The notes beneath the pieces are model-generated. The model had not been told where the DNA came from. It saw only the letters and a program-made list of their open reading frames with translations, and did no database searches. Below, in pieces: positions 1 through 6,324 of a DNA stretch of 17,500 nucleotides. This stretch comes from Leptospira alexanderi serovar Manhao 3 str. L 60 (GTDB lineage: Bacteria; Spirochaetota; Leptospiria; Leptospirales; Leptospiraceae). The position numbers and the translations under genes are program-made. The stretch spans positions 1 to 17,500 of the forward strand of contig NZ_AHMT02000051.1 in assembly GCF_000243815.2 (NCBI RefSeq), given 5' to 3'. Positions within the stretch are counted from its first letter, which is position 1. Every line of letters begins with the position of its first letter.

Positions 1-2
1 CG

Positions 3-1908
3 ATATTATCTTTCAATTTATTGACCGGAGCCGAGAGCCCGGTTTCGGAGAAAGAGAAACGAATCAGCAATGTAGAATACAATAGAACCTTAGAATACGA
101 AACGACCTTTCTCCGAAAGCCGCCCTCTTTCCTAACCCCTAATTCCTATTCACTAACCCCTAGTAAAGGAGTCGGTTTAACAGGAGGCCTTAGCTTTCAA
201 CCTGGAAGCGGAGTTGGCGTAAACATGAATGTAAACTTTCCGGGAACACTTGGATTACCGAAGGGAACGTTTTTAGGAATCAACTACCAAACAGGCAGCG
301 GCAATTACACGGCAAGCGGTGGATTTAATATCTATCAAAACGGAAATTCTTCCACTGGAATTTCGTTAAGTGCGAGTAACAGCGGATATGCGAGCGTTGG
401 ACTCAACTACAACAAAGACGGAAGCTCTTTCTTAAACAGACTGCAAGGTTATTCCCTGAACATCGGAAGCGACGGTTTACTTTCTTTACACAATCAATTC
501 CGAGGAGCGGATGTATTATCACTCGGATACAACTTCAATACGCACACTTTTGATCCGATCGGAATCAATCAAAACTTTCAAAACGAATTACAACAATTCA
601 GTGACTCAAGAGAACGCGGCGGCTAACGCAGCAGCATCGGCAGAGAAGTTAGCCGAGAAGAGACAAGAATGGCTGGATCAGCAACGAACCTAACCCGGTT
701 ACGAAGGCTTGAGCGACCAAGCAGTGTTTGACAAATACAAGTTGGAGAACAGCGGAGTAGGTGGAAGTCGTTTGGATTACCTTCTCAAGTGTTTGGTAGC
801 TTGGGAGATATGTTCGGAGGTTCATTAGGTTTATTTAATTCGAGTGGGGAAGGTTATCTAAACTCGCAAGGTGAATTTGTTCCAAGGACTTGTTTTACCG
901 CGGGGACGTTAGTTCATACCAAGAGTGGGACAAAGAAGATTGAGGAAGTGAAAGTTGGGTGACCAAGTGTTGTCTTGGGATGAGGAGAGCGGGGAGCAGG
1001 GATATCACCGAGTCGTAAAAACGTTTCAAAGAGAAGTTAACGTAGTTTATACGCTTCACTATTCCAATGGCACACAAGTAGAAACAACGGATGAACATCC
1101 TTTTTACATTGAAGGGAAAGGCTGGGTTCCTGCTAAGGATTTAAGATCGGGTGACAGATCTGTTCTTTCGAACGAGAAAACATTAGAGATTGAATCGATT
1201 ACAATATCCGAAAGAACAACTACAGTTTACAACTTTGAAGTTGAGGACGCTCATTCGTATTACGTGAGTGAAGTTGGGATTTTAGTTCACAATGATTGTG
1301 TGGTTACGGGTCCTAGTATGTCGTTAGAAGCGTTTAACGCGCTTTTGAAGTATATGCCAGGAGCTTCCGAAGCGGAGATAGAGGCAGCGAGAAAATTAAT
1401 AGAGATCGGTAATCGTCCCGTTGATGGAACCATGGATGCGGTTTTTGATGTTGCAGCGTATATTGATGCAGCCTGCAAGAACGGTTGTCCTCCTGATATT
1501 GCGATGGCTCCGGTAAAACTTGGTGTGAGCGGTTTAAAGGTAGCTTCGGAGCTGATTCGAAGTGGTAGATTTAAAGAAGCCTTGAGTTTATTTGGAACTG
1601 GTGTCAAGAATTGGGTGAGAGGAGGTAGTGATGAAACTACAGATTTTTTAAAAACGGCTAATGCGTCGTTTAAAGGACAAGAATTATCGAATGCTGGTAG
1701 AGCAGTTACAAAACATCCAGAGTATTTTGGTTTCAGTTCAACTGAGGATTTACAAAAAATTTATAGTTCACCGCAAGCTATTAATGAATTAGCACAGCAA
1801 AAAATAACTGATCTATTACAAAATGGAGTGCGAACTACTGGAGCAGGTGGTCGTTATCCCAATGGTTGGGTTACTTATACGGCAGTGTCAGCAATCCTGT
1901 GTAAATAA
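3..1908 (+). pseudogene. Polymorphic toxin with pretoxin HINT domain (TIGR04388-like), 3' part, broken
   Basis: The gene runs in from the left edge. The first part (3-626) is Gly/Asn/Ser-rich and repetitive, like the body of large Leptospira TIGR04388-type proteins. Continuity then moves between frames. A 2-nt loss near 610 (AGAGAG-like run) moves it to a frame reading ENAAANAAASAEKLAEKRQEW. A TAA interrupts at 691-693. A shift near 775-780 leads into GLPSQVFGSLGDMFGG. An extra G at about 957 separates KIEEVKVG from DQVLSWDEE. Repairing these mentally gives one continuous protein: body, HINT domain (891-1293), then about 200 residues of toxin-like domain with LSNAGRAVTKHPEYFGF and NGVRTTGAGGRYPNGWVTYT. 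The last residues (ILCK and stop) come from the IS256 end at 1898, so the toxin C-terminus is missing. Family role (known): secreted interbacterial or host-directed toxins released by HINT self-cleavage. The exact toxin fold is not recognised; a nuclease is a guess. Non-function is inferred from the lesions. Confidence 0.8.
891..1293 (+). other. Pretoxin HINT (intein-like autoprocessing) domain, split by a frameshift
   Basis: The domain opens with CFTAGTLVHTKSGTKKIEEV, whose Cys is the expected catalytic nucleophile. It continues with VGDQVLSWDEE, YTLHYSNGTQVETTDEHPFY (the TxxH block), WVPAKDLRSGD and VYNFEVEDAHSYYV, and ends with VGILVHND, the usual HINT terminus. In this family the domain cuts the protein so that the C-terminal toxin is freed. 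The first third lies in frame 3 and the rest in frame 1. One extra G in the GTTGGGTGAC stretch at 954-963 explains the break, because GTTGGTGAC would join the frames exactly. Confidence 0.85.
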
Positions 1909-1913
1909 CTTTC

Positions 1914-3274
1914 TTAAAACGAATCCAATTTCAATCGATCTCCGAAAAGAATCGAAAACTGGTTCATAGCTTGAACTCGAGCGACTCGGCTCTCTAAGGA
2001 TCGCTCGTCATCCCAATCTTGAATCGGCATGGTCCTATTTTTTAGACATATTATTCAAAGCTAAATAGAGAAGCTTGATTGCCGCCTCATCGTTCGGAAA
2101 CGAACCCCGATTCTTGATAATCTTTCTTAAGCCCATATTCATAGATTCGATAGCATTTGTAGTGTATATCGCCTTACGAATGTTAGGTGGATAGGCCAAA
2201 AAAGGAATCACCGAATCCCAATTACTTCTCCAAGACTTGCTGATCATCGGATATTGACTGTCCCATTTGGTTGAAAAATCATCAAGGCTTTTCTTAGCAA
2301 TTTCTTCCGATGGAGATTTGTAGATGGCCTTTAGGTCGACTACCAACTCTTTCCTCTGTTTGTAAGAAACCCATTTCAGAGAATTCCTAACCATATGAAC
2401 GATACAAAGTTGAACTTGTGCATTAGGAAAAACTGATATGATTGTATCCGGAAATCCTTTCAATCCGTCGACACAAGCGATTAAGATATCTTCAACGCCT
2501 CGATTCTTTAAGTCGGTTAAAATCTGAAGCCAGAACTTTGCCCCTTCGGTTCTTTCTACCCAGATCCCAAGAATCTCCTTTGTGCCCTGTAGATTGATTC
2601 CTACTGATCTCTACATAAAGGAGTACCGCCAATTTTAGCACAAATCCCCGTTTAGACGCAGAATTTTGGACACTCTATTATGTAGATTGATTCCTAAAGC
2701 CAAATAGAAGGCTTTGTTCACGACGTGGTTGCCATCTCGAACCTTCACGATCAACGCATCCATGATGAGAATCGGATACACTTTATCCAAGGGTCGATTC
2801 TGCCATTCGATCACCGTTTCCATGACGGAATCCGTTACTTGAGAAATTAAATCCGCCGAGACTTCAACTTGATAAATTTCTTTCAGGTGTTGAGATATTT
2901 CTCGAGTTGTCATTCCACGTGAATACATCGAGATGATCTTTTCATCGAAGCCGGTAAAGCGTGTCTGTCCTTTCCGGATTATCTGAGGTTCAAAGCTTCC
3001 GTTTCTATCTCGAGGAACTTCCAAGTCAATTATCCCAAAGTCTCCTTTGAGCTTTTTGCTACTTTTTCCATTTCGGGAATTGCCTGAGTTATTGCCAGTC
3101 GAGGCGTTCTTTCTCATATCCAAGATGATGCGTCATCTCTCCTTGCATCGCTCGTTCAACAAGTGATTTGGTGAGTTGTTTTAAGAGGCCTTCGTTTCCG
3201 ATCAGCTCTTCGGGGGTTTTACCTTTGATTAATTCATCGAGTAGTTTTTCTGCCCGATTCTTCGGTTTGCTCAT
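1914..3274 (-). pseudogene. IS256-family (mutator-like) transposase, broken
   Basis: The intact protein would be about 420 residues with the DDE catalytic triad. Visible blocks are [12 protein letters not shown] (first Asp), ILIACVDGLKGFPDTI (second Asp), LCIVHMVRNSLKWV, and AIYTTNAIESMN (the catalytic Glu region). There are three lesions. A 1-nt shift near 3106-3115 separates HHLGYEK from [19 protein letters not shown] miniature element interrupts after ALGIN at about 2685-2697. An extra base near 2036 turns the expected KKWTMPIQDWDDE into KK-stop. The true C-terminus (MNQFSILFGDRLKLDSF, stop at 1914-1916) is still readable in another frame. Each fragment keeps family identity, so this is decay and not several small genes. 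It cannot make active transposase as read. Confidence 0.88.
2604..2694 (-). mobile_element. Miniature element family 1, copy A, nested in IS256
   Basis: This is the reverse complement of the copies at 10912-11000 and 17157-17245, nearly identical across the core. It lies at a TA within the IS256 transposase (TA at 2602-2603 and 2695-2696). The 2604 end is normal (CTGATCTCTACATAAAGGAG). At the other end, the expected GGATCAG is replaced by ATTGATTCC. As a result TGTAGATTGATTCCTA occurs on both sides (2588-2603 and 2681-2696). On the coding strand the insert adds [15 protein letters not shown] and a stop to the transposase fragment. Confidence 0.85.
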
Positions 3275-3322
3275 ACTGCTTTATCCTTGTTACTTTTTCT
3301 TTTTTCACAAGTCATTTACACA

Positions 3323-3682
3323 ATCGAGATGACACCCTCGGAATTGGCGGTCGCCTCAATAAAAACGCTTTTGCAAACTTCTTTCGATTGGGCTAGTTGG
3401 ATAGAGATAGAACAATCGACGGTTTCATTTCGAGTCTAATTGAAATATTTCTGAGAAGTTGCGACGTCTCCTCGCTTCGTTTGCGACTTACGGTCTCCAC
3501 TTGCACTCGCATATTGCTTTGTCATTTCGGCTTTCGCTAAAGCCTACGCGGAGCCTTCGTGCCGATTCTTTCGCGCGTTAGACGAAATGATCTAAACTCA
3601 GTTGGATATTTGAAGATGAAACGAAAAGACAATTAGCGAGCCTATTTTCTAAATTTGGGACAAAAATTAGCTCGTTTTAAAG
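3323..3682. other. Intergenic stretch between IS256 and chpIK, with a short ORF and a repeat
   Basis: No convincing full gene is present. An ATG reading frame at 3329-3439 (+) encodes about 36 residues beginning MTPSELAVASIKTLLQTS. It could be the surviving 3' end of a gene cut by the IS event, such as the toxin's downstream partner, but nothing in it is recognisable. From about 3509 to 3582 the sequence resembles the GC-richer repeat seen at 4340-4440 and 6224-6324 (GCTTTGTCA, TTCGCTAA and CTTTCGCGCG blocks). Confidence 0.4.
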
Positions 3683-3713
3683 TTGACATCGGTATAACCG
3701 GAGTTATACCGAT
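3683..3713 (+). promoter_or_regulatory. chpIK promoter overlapped by a perfect operator palindrome
   Basis: A consensus -35 TTGACA (3683-3688) is followed after 16 bp by TATACC (3705-3710) as the likely -10. A perfect inverted repeat overlies it: arm ATCGGTATAAC (3688-3698), 4-bp spacer CGGA, arm GTTATACCGAT (3703-3713). It covers the whole spacer and -10 and ends 3 bp before the chpI ATG. This is the expected layout for antitoxin (or complex) autorepression. Transcription from this promoter would start at or next to the A of the ATG, so the mRNA is probably leaderless; no Shine-Dalgarno is visible. Confidence 0.7.
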
Positions 3714-3716
3714 AAT

Positions 3717-3965
3717 ATGAAAACAGCTATTTCAATTCCTGATGAGTTATTTAAGACAGCTGAGAAAACGGCCAAAAAACTTGGGATTCCTCGGAGCCAG
3801 TTATTTGCAAAAGCATTAGAAGAGTTTATTCAATCTCATAGTAAAGAATCCATAACTGAAAAATTAAATAAAGTCTACAGTAGTAAATCCAAAGAAACTA
3901 AAAATAATATTACTGATTTGTCCGTAGAATTACTTCGCAATAGTTTAAAAAATGATTCGTGGTGA
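3717..3965 (+). CDS. chpI: ChpI antitoxin (ribbon-helix-helix, MazE-like)
   Basis: This 82-residue protein matches the Leptospira ChpI antitoxin of the chpIK locus. Residues 1-45 (KTAISIPDELFKTAEKTAKK, LGIPRSQLFAKALEEFI) form a typical ribbon-helix-helix DNA-binding domain: a short strand then two helices. The C-terminal half, rich in Lys, Ser and Asn, should be the flexible toxin-binding tail. The role known for the family is to neutralise ChpK by direct binding and repress the operon. The start is the ATG 3 bp after the operator palindrome, with no upstream ribosome site. The gene overlaps chpK by 14 nt, so the two are translationally linked. The reading frame is intact and expression looks possible. 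Confidence 0.92.
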   Translation: MKTAISIPDELFKTAEKTAKKLGIPRSQLFAKALEEFIQSHSKESITEKLNKVYSSKSKETKNNITDLSVELLRNSLKNDSW

Positions 3966-4293
3966 AATTTGGTGGGTAGACTTGAGAATTCCATTTGGAA
4001 GTGAGCCTGGATTTAAACGTCCAGTTCTCATAATTCAGGATGATTCTTTTAATCAAAGTAATATTAATACAATAGTTTCGATTGCAATTACATCGAATTT
4101 GAATTTATCTGAAGCACCAGGTAACGTTCTAATTAGTAAGAAAGATTCAAATTTATCTAAAGACTCGGTAATAAATGTTTCGCAAATTGTGACTTTAGAC
4201 AAAGAAAGATTTCTTAACAAAGTGGGAAAACTTAAATCAAATAAACTAAATGAAGTTGAAGTGGGGCTTAAGTTAGTTACAGGCTTGGATTAA
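3952..4293 (+). CDS. chpK: ChpK toxin, MazF/PemK-type endoribonuclease
   Basis: This 113-residue protein has the PemK/MazF fold signature. It opens with MIRGEIWWVDL, followed by GSEPGFKRPVLIIQDD (the loop with the conserved Gly, Lys-Arg-Pro and following beta strand) and TIVSIAITSNL, then a C-terminal region ending KLVTGLD. The family cleaves mRNA at short sequence motifs and arrests growth when free of antitoxin. It starts inside the end of chpI (14-nt overlap) with no clear ribosome site of its own, as expected when toxin output depends on translation of the antitoxin gene. Length and motifs look complete, so an active toxin is likely. Target specificity cannot be read from the sequence. 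Confidence 0.93.
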   Translation: MIRGEIWWVDLRIPFGSEPGFKRPVLIIQDDSFNQSNINTIVSIAITSNLNLSEAPGNVLISKKDSNLSKDSVINVSQIVTLDKERFLNKVGKLKSNKLNEVEVGLKLVTGLD

Positions 4294-4339
4294 GAGCATT
4301 TCGTATTTTCGCAACGCTTCGGGGTTGCTTCGTAACCCT

Positions 4340-4440
4340 CGTTTGGCCTCGGGCAAATTTGCTTTGTCACTCGATTTGCAAGACTTCGCTAAGACTCACT
4401 CAAACTTGGTGTTAGTCCCTTCGCGCATAAGCGCTCCGAG
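4340..4440 (+). repeat. GC-richer ~100-bp intergenic repeat, copy between chpIK and vapBC
   Basis: The block runs from about CGTTTGG through CTTTGTCACTCGATTTGCAA, TTCGCTAAG and TTCGCGC. It aligns over about 100 bp with the reverse complement of 6224-6324 (roughly 70% by eye) and more weakly with 3509-3582. A GGGTT/AACCC hairpin lies just before it (near 4323-4339). No open frame crosses it convincingly. Function is unknown; it is either an interspersed repeat or transcribed spacer. Confidence 0.55.
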
Positions 4441-4510
4441 AACGCGAACGTCGAGGAAACTTTTTCATTAACTGAAATGGCGAGAAATTAATAGTGATCT
4501 AAGAAAATTC

Positions 4511-4562
4511 TTGAAAGAACTTCTTGGTAGGTATATATCTTGGTATATATTAATTTTGGGGA
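4511..4562 (+). promoter_or_regulatory. vapBC promoter region with repeated GGTATATAT operator half-sites
   Basis: TTGAAA (4511-4516) and TATATC (4534-4539, 17-bp spacing) form a plausible promoter. Two exact direct repeats GGTATATAT lie at 4530-4538 and 4542-4550, 12 bp apart, over the -10 region. That is where VapB or the VapBC complex would be expected to bind. GGGGA at 4558-4562, 7 nt before the ATG at 4570, is the likely ribosome site and decides the vapB start. Confidence 0.5.
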
Positions 4563-4569
4563 TATTTGG

Positions 4570-4800
4570 ATGCAAACAGCGAAATTATTTATAAATGGAA
4601 GGAGTCAAGCCGTTAGATTGCCAAAGGAATTTCAATTTACTGGGGATGATGTCTTTATTCAAAAAATCGGAGAGGCGGTAATATTAGTTCCGAAGAACAA
4701 AGTCTGGAACGTATTTTTAGAAGGACTAAATGGGTTTTCAGATGATTTTATGGAGGGGGGTAGGCAACAACCAAAATCCGATCGAAGAGAAAAGCTTTAA
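4570..4800 (+). CDS. vapB: VapB antitoxin (AbrB/SpoVT-type)
   Basis: The protein is 76 residues from the ATG at 4570. It opens with MQTAKLFINGRSQAVRLPKE, the standard start of VapB proteins that carry an AbrB-type swapped-hairpin DNA-binding domain (residues 1-47, with FTGDDVFIQKIGEAVILVPK). The C-terminal part (VWNVFLEGLNGFSDDFM) should wrap the toxin active site. A longer frame from 4540 adds ten residues unlike the family. The GGGGA site 7 nt upstream of 4570 supports the shorter start. The stop overlaps the vapC ATG by one base (TAATG), so the genes are co-translated. The role known for the family is to inhibit VapC and autoregulate the operon. Confidence 0.9.
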   Translation: MQTAKLFINGRSQAVRLPKEFQFTGDDVFIQKIGEAVILVPKNKVWNVFLEGLNGFSDDFMEGGRQQPKSDRREKL

Positions 4801-5198
4801 TGTATCTTTTGGATACCAAGATTTGTATTTTCCTAATTAAAAAAAAGAACACGGTTCTTTTGGAAAATCTTAAGAAAAAATTAAATAAAGGTTTATTTAT
4901 TTCTTCTTTAACCATCGCGGAACTTGAGTTTGGAATTCAGAAAAGTGAACTCAAAGAAAGAAATAAAGTCGCACTGATTGAATTCTTAACGATTTTCAAT
5001 ATACTTTCCTTTTCTGATAAAGATGCAGAGTTTTATGGATTAATTAGAGCTGATTTGGAGAAAAAGGGTAACGTAATTGGTTCAATAGATATGCTTCTTG
5101 CAGCTCAAGCAATTGCTAATAATTTTATTTTTGTTACTAATAATACAAAAGAATTTAAACGAATTAAGGAATTAAAAATAAAAGATTGGACTCAATAG
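4800..5198 (+). CDS. vapC: VapC toxin, PIN-domain ribonuclease
   Basis: This 132-residue protein has a single PIN domain. The acidic metal-binding residues expected for VapC are present: Asp5 (YLLDT), Glu41 (SSLTIAELEFG), Asp97 (GSIDMLLAAQA), plus the VTNNTKEF block near 112-119. PIN toxins of this class cleave RNA, often initiator tRNA in the enteric and Leptospira type, with Mg2+ or Mn2+. One unusual position is residue 7, normally Asn in the LLDTN motif, which is Lys here. It sits beside the catalytic Asp and might weaken activity. Otherwise length and motifs are complete. The gene overlaps the vapB stop by 1 nt and has no separate ribosome site. Confidence 0.9.
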   Translation: MYLLDTKICIFLIKKKNTVLLENLKKKLNKGLFISSLTIAELEFGIQKSELKERNKVALIEFLTIFNILSFSDKDAEFYGLIRADLEKKGNVIGSIDMLLAAQAIANNFIFVTNNTKEFKRIKELKIKDWTQ

Positions 5199-5331
5199 CG
5201 ATCCAATCTTCATTTCGTCTAACTTAGGATTCTCGCCTTGTTTACCATTCGCGGTTTCAGCTTAGACTTATCATTCCGGGCTTTCAACCCATCGCACACA
5301 GGTCTCGGGGACGCAAGCCTCTTTCGTAGAA

Positions 5332-5434
5332 TAGAGTTGTTGAAAAATTCCATGATTCAGATTAACAAAACCGCTTCAAACTTCCATTTCAATGAAGTAG
5401 AAACGGATAGAGAATTAATTTTTCAACAACTCTA
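5332..5434. mobile_element. Miniature inverted-repeat element family 2, copy 1 (103 bp)
   Basis: The ends TAGAGTTGTTGAAAAATT (5332-5349) and its exact reverse complement (5417-5434) form an 18-bp perfect terminal inverted repeat that includes TA at both tips. The same 103-bp unit occurs inverted at 12470-12572 with about 90% identity by eye, including the interior. A copy with a different interior lies at 11846-11942. It has no coding capacity of its own, and the reading frame crossing it is incidental. The element could fold into a long hairpin in RNA. Confidence 0.82.
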
Positions 5435-5598
5435 ATATTGGAAATAGCCGTAGCCTTTCAGAAGAAACTTTAAAGATAATCAATGATTTATATAACATAA
5501 ACTTTTATCGATCTTGGATAACTAATTTCGAAAAAGAGATCGAAATTGTAGAAAGTACTGTTTTCCGATTCACAGTAAGTATTTGCCTTTTTAAATGA
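5434..5598 (+). pseudogene. Gene scrap, possibly a protein C-terminus
   Basis: An open stretch of about 54 codons directly abuts miniature element copy 1 and has no start codon of its own. It reads NIGNSRSLSEETLKIINDLY, then INFYRSWITNFEKE, and stops at 5596-5598. The composition looks like real protein. The LSEETLKIINDLY helix is reminiscent of the C-termini of sulfotransferase-type enzymes, but this is a weak resemblance. The miniature element may have replaced its upstream part. Alternatively it is chance open frame. Confidence 0.3.
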
Positions 5599-5629
5599 AA
5601 CTTTCCCCTTAAAGCATAATAAAAAGGCA
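5584..5629. terminator. Hairpin, possible terminator
   Basis: TGCCTTTTTA (5584-5593) pairs perfectly with TAAAAAGGCA (5620-5629) across a 26-nt loop, and weaker pairing continues outward (AGTATT against AATACC). It overlaps the stop of the gene scrap above. The long loop and the lack of a clear T-run make termination uncertain. It may be another small inverted-repeat element. Confidence 0.35.
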
Positions 5630-5768
5630 GATAATACCTAAGCCAGTAGATTTAGGATTTGGCTGTTGTTACGTTGAAAAGCAAAGTTTGGTTTATCATT
5701 TCGATTTTAAAGCAGTGTAGAATTCAGATAGTGCAAGACTTCGACTTCTTGGAGTGTATCCGTTCAAT

Positions 5769-6170
5769 TGTATAAATGACTTGTGAATTAACAAAAAGTA
5801 ACAAGGGTAAAACAAAATGAGCAAACCGAAGAATTGAGCAGAAGAGTTAATCAAAGGCAAGATGCCAGGAAATCTGAACAACATAAAGAACTTTTAAAAC
5901 ACTAACGAAATTACTGGTTGAGTGAGCGATGACGCATCACCTTGGGTATGAGAAGAATGTAATAAAGCGGCAATCAAACTTCTGTATTTGGCTTTGAATA
6001 ATAGTCCAAAAATGGACTATGCCTATTCAAGACTGCGATGGCGAGCGATCTTTCGAGAGCATTGCGCTTGAGTTCAAGCGATGAATCAGCTTTCGGTTCT
6101 TTTTAGAGGTGAGACAAGTAGGATTGATTTACTTTCTGTAATGTGTTTTCTTAAAAAAGTTTTTTATGAC
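5769..6170 (+). mobile_element. IS256-family relic, internally deleted
   Basis: The left end (TGTATAAATGACTTGTGAAT) and following sequence align with the 5' end of the IS256 copy at 1898-3322, including ATGAGCAAACCGAAGAAT at the transposase start and ACGCATCACCTTGGGTATGA. Near 5959 the sequence jumps by about 1 kb to the 3' end (GCGGCAATCAAACTTCTGTA), then runs through the region matching 1925-2035 to an indistinct right end near 6170. Stops and indels are scattered, so it codes for nothing. It is older than the other copy and in the opposite orientation. Confidence 0.78.
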
Positions 6171-6223
6171 TACGTAAAATAACTTGTTCAATGAAATCTT
6201 ATTTGTAGGTAAAGTGACATGCC

Positions 6224-6324
6224 CTGGAAGTGCCTTTGCGCGTAGGGATTAGCACGAAGTCTGAAGCGGCTTAGCAACGTCTTGCAAATCGAGTGACAAA
6301 ACAATGTGGCGCGGAGATCAAACA
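6224..6324 (-). repeat. GC-richer ~100-bp intergenic repeat, inverted copy
   Basis: The reverse complement matches 4340-4440 across its length. The exact block TTTGTCACTCGATTTGCAAG is shared, followed by GCTAAG and a CCCTACGCGC-like stretch. It lies between the IS256 relic and the end of the restriction-modification gene. It does not look coding. Confidence 0.55.

Larger units (their letters stand above)
1898..3322 (-). mobile_element. IS256-family insertion sequence, degenerate, with nested miniature element
   Basis: The element is bounded by imperfect terminal inverted repeats. The left end begins TGTGTAAATAACTTTCTTAAAA at 1898, and the complement of the right end begins TGTGTAAATGACTTGTG at 3322. 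Inside is one minus-strand transposase frame. Without the inserted miniature element the length is about 1.33 kb, normal for IS256. I see no matching 8-9 bp target duplication in the flanks (CAGCAATCC on the left, ATCGAGATG on the right). Adjacent deletion or recombination may therefore have followed insertion. The insertion removes the 3' end of the toxin gene. The ends are supported independently by the relic copy at 5769-6170. Confidence 0.85.

Noticed and set aside
3323..3716. Intact immunity gene for the polymorphic toxin
   Set aside because: Only a 36-codon frame is present, with no ribosome site and no recognisable family.
5238..5435. 65-residue ORF after vapC
   Set aside because: Its second half is the family 2 miniature element read through, and the first half has no protein-like features.
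6000..6018. Hairpin AGTCCA-AAAA-TGGACT as terminator
   Set aside because: It lies inside the IS256 relic at the place where the intact element codes for KKWTMP, so it is a decay product. There is no T-run.
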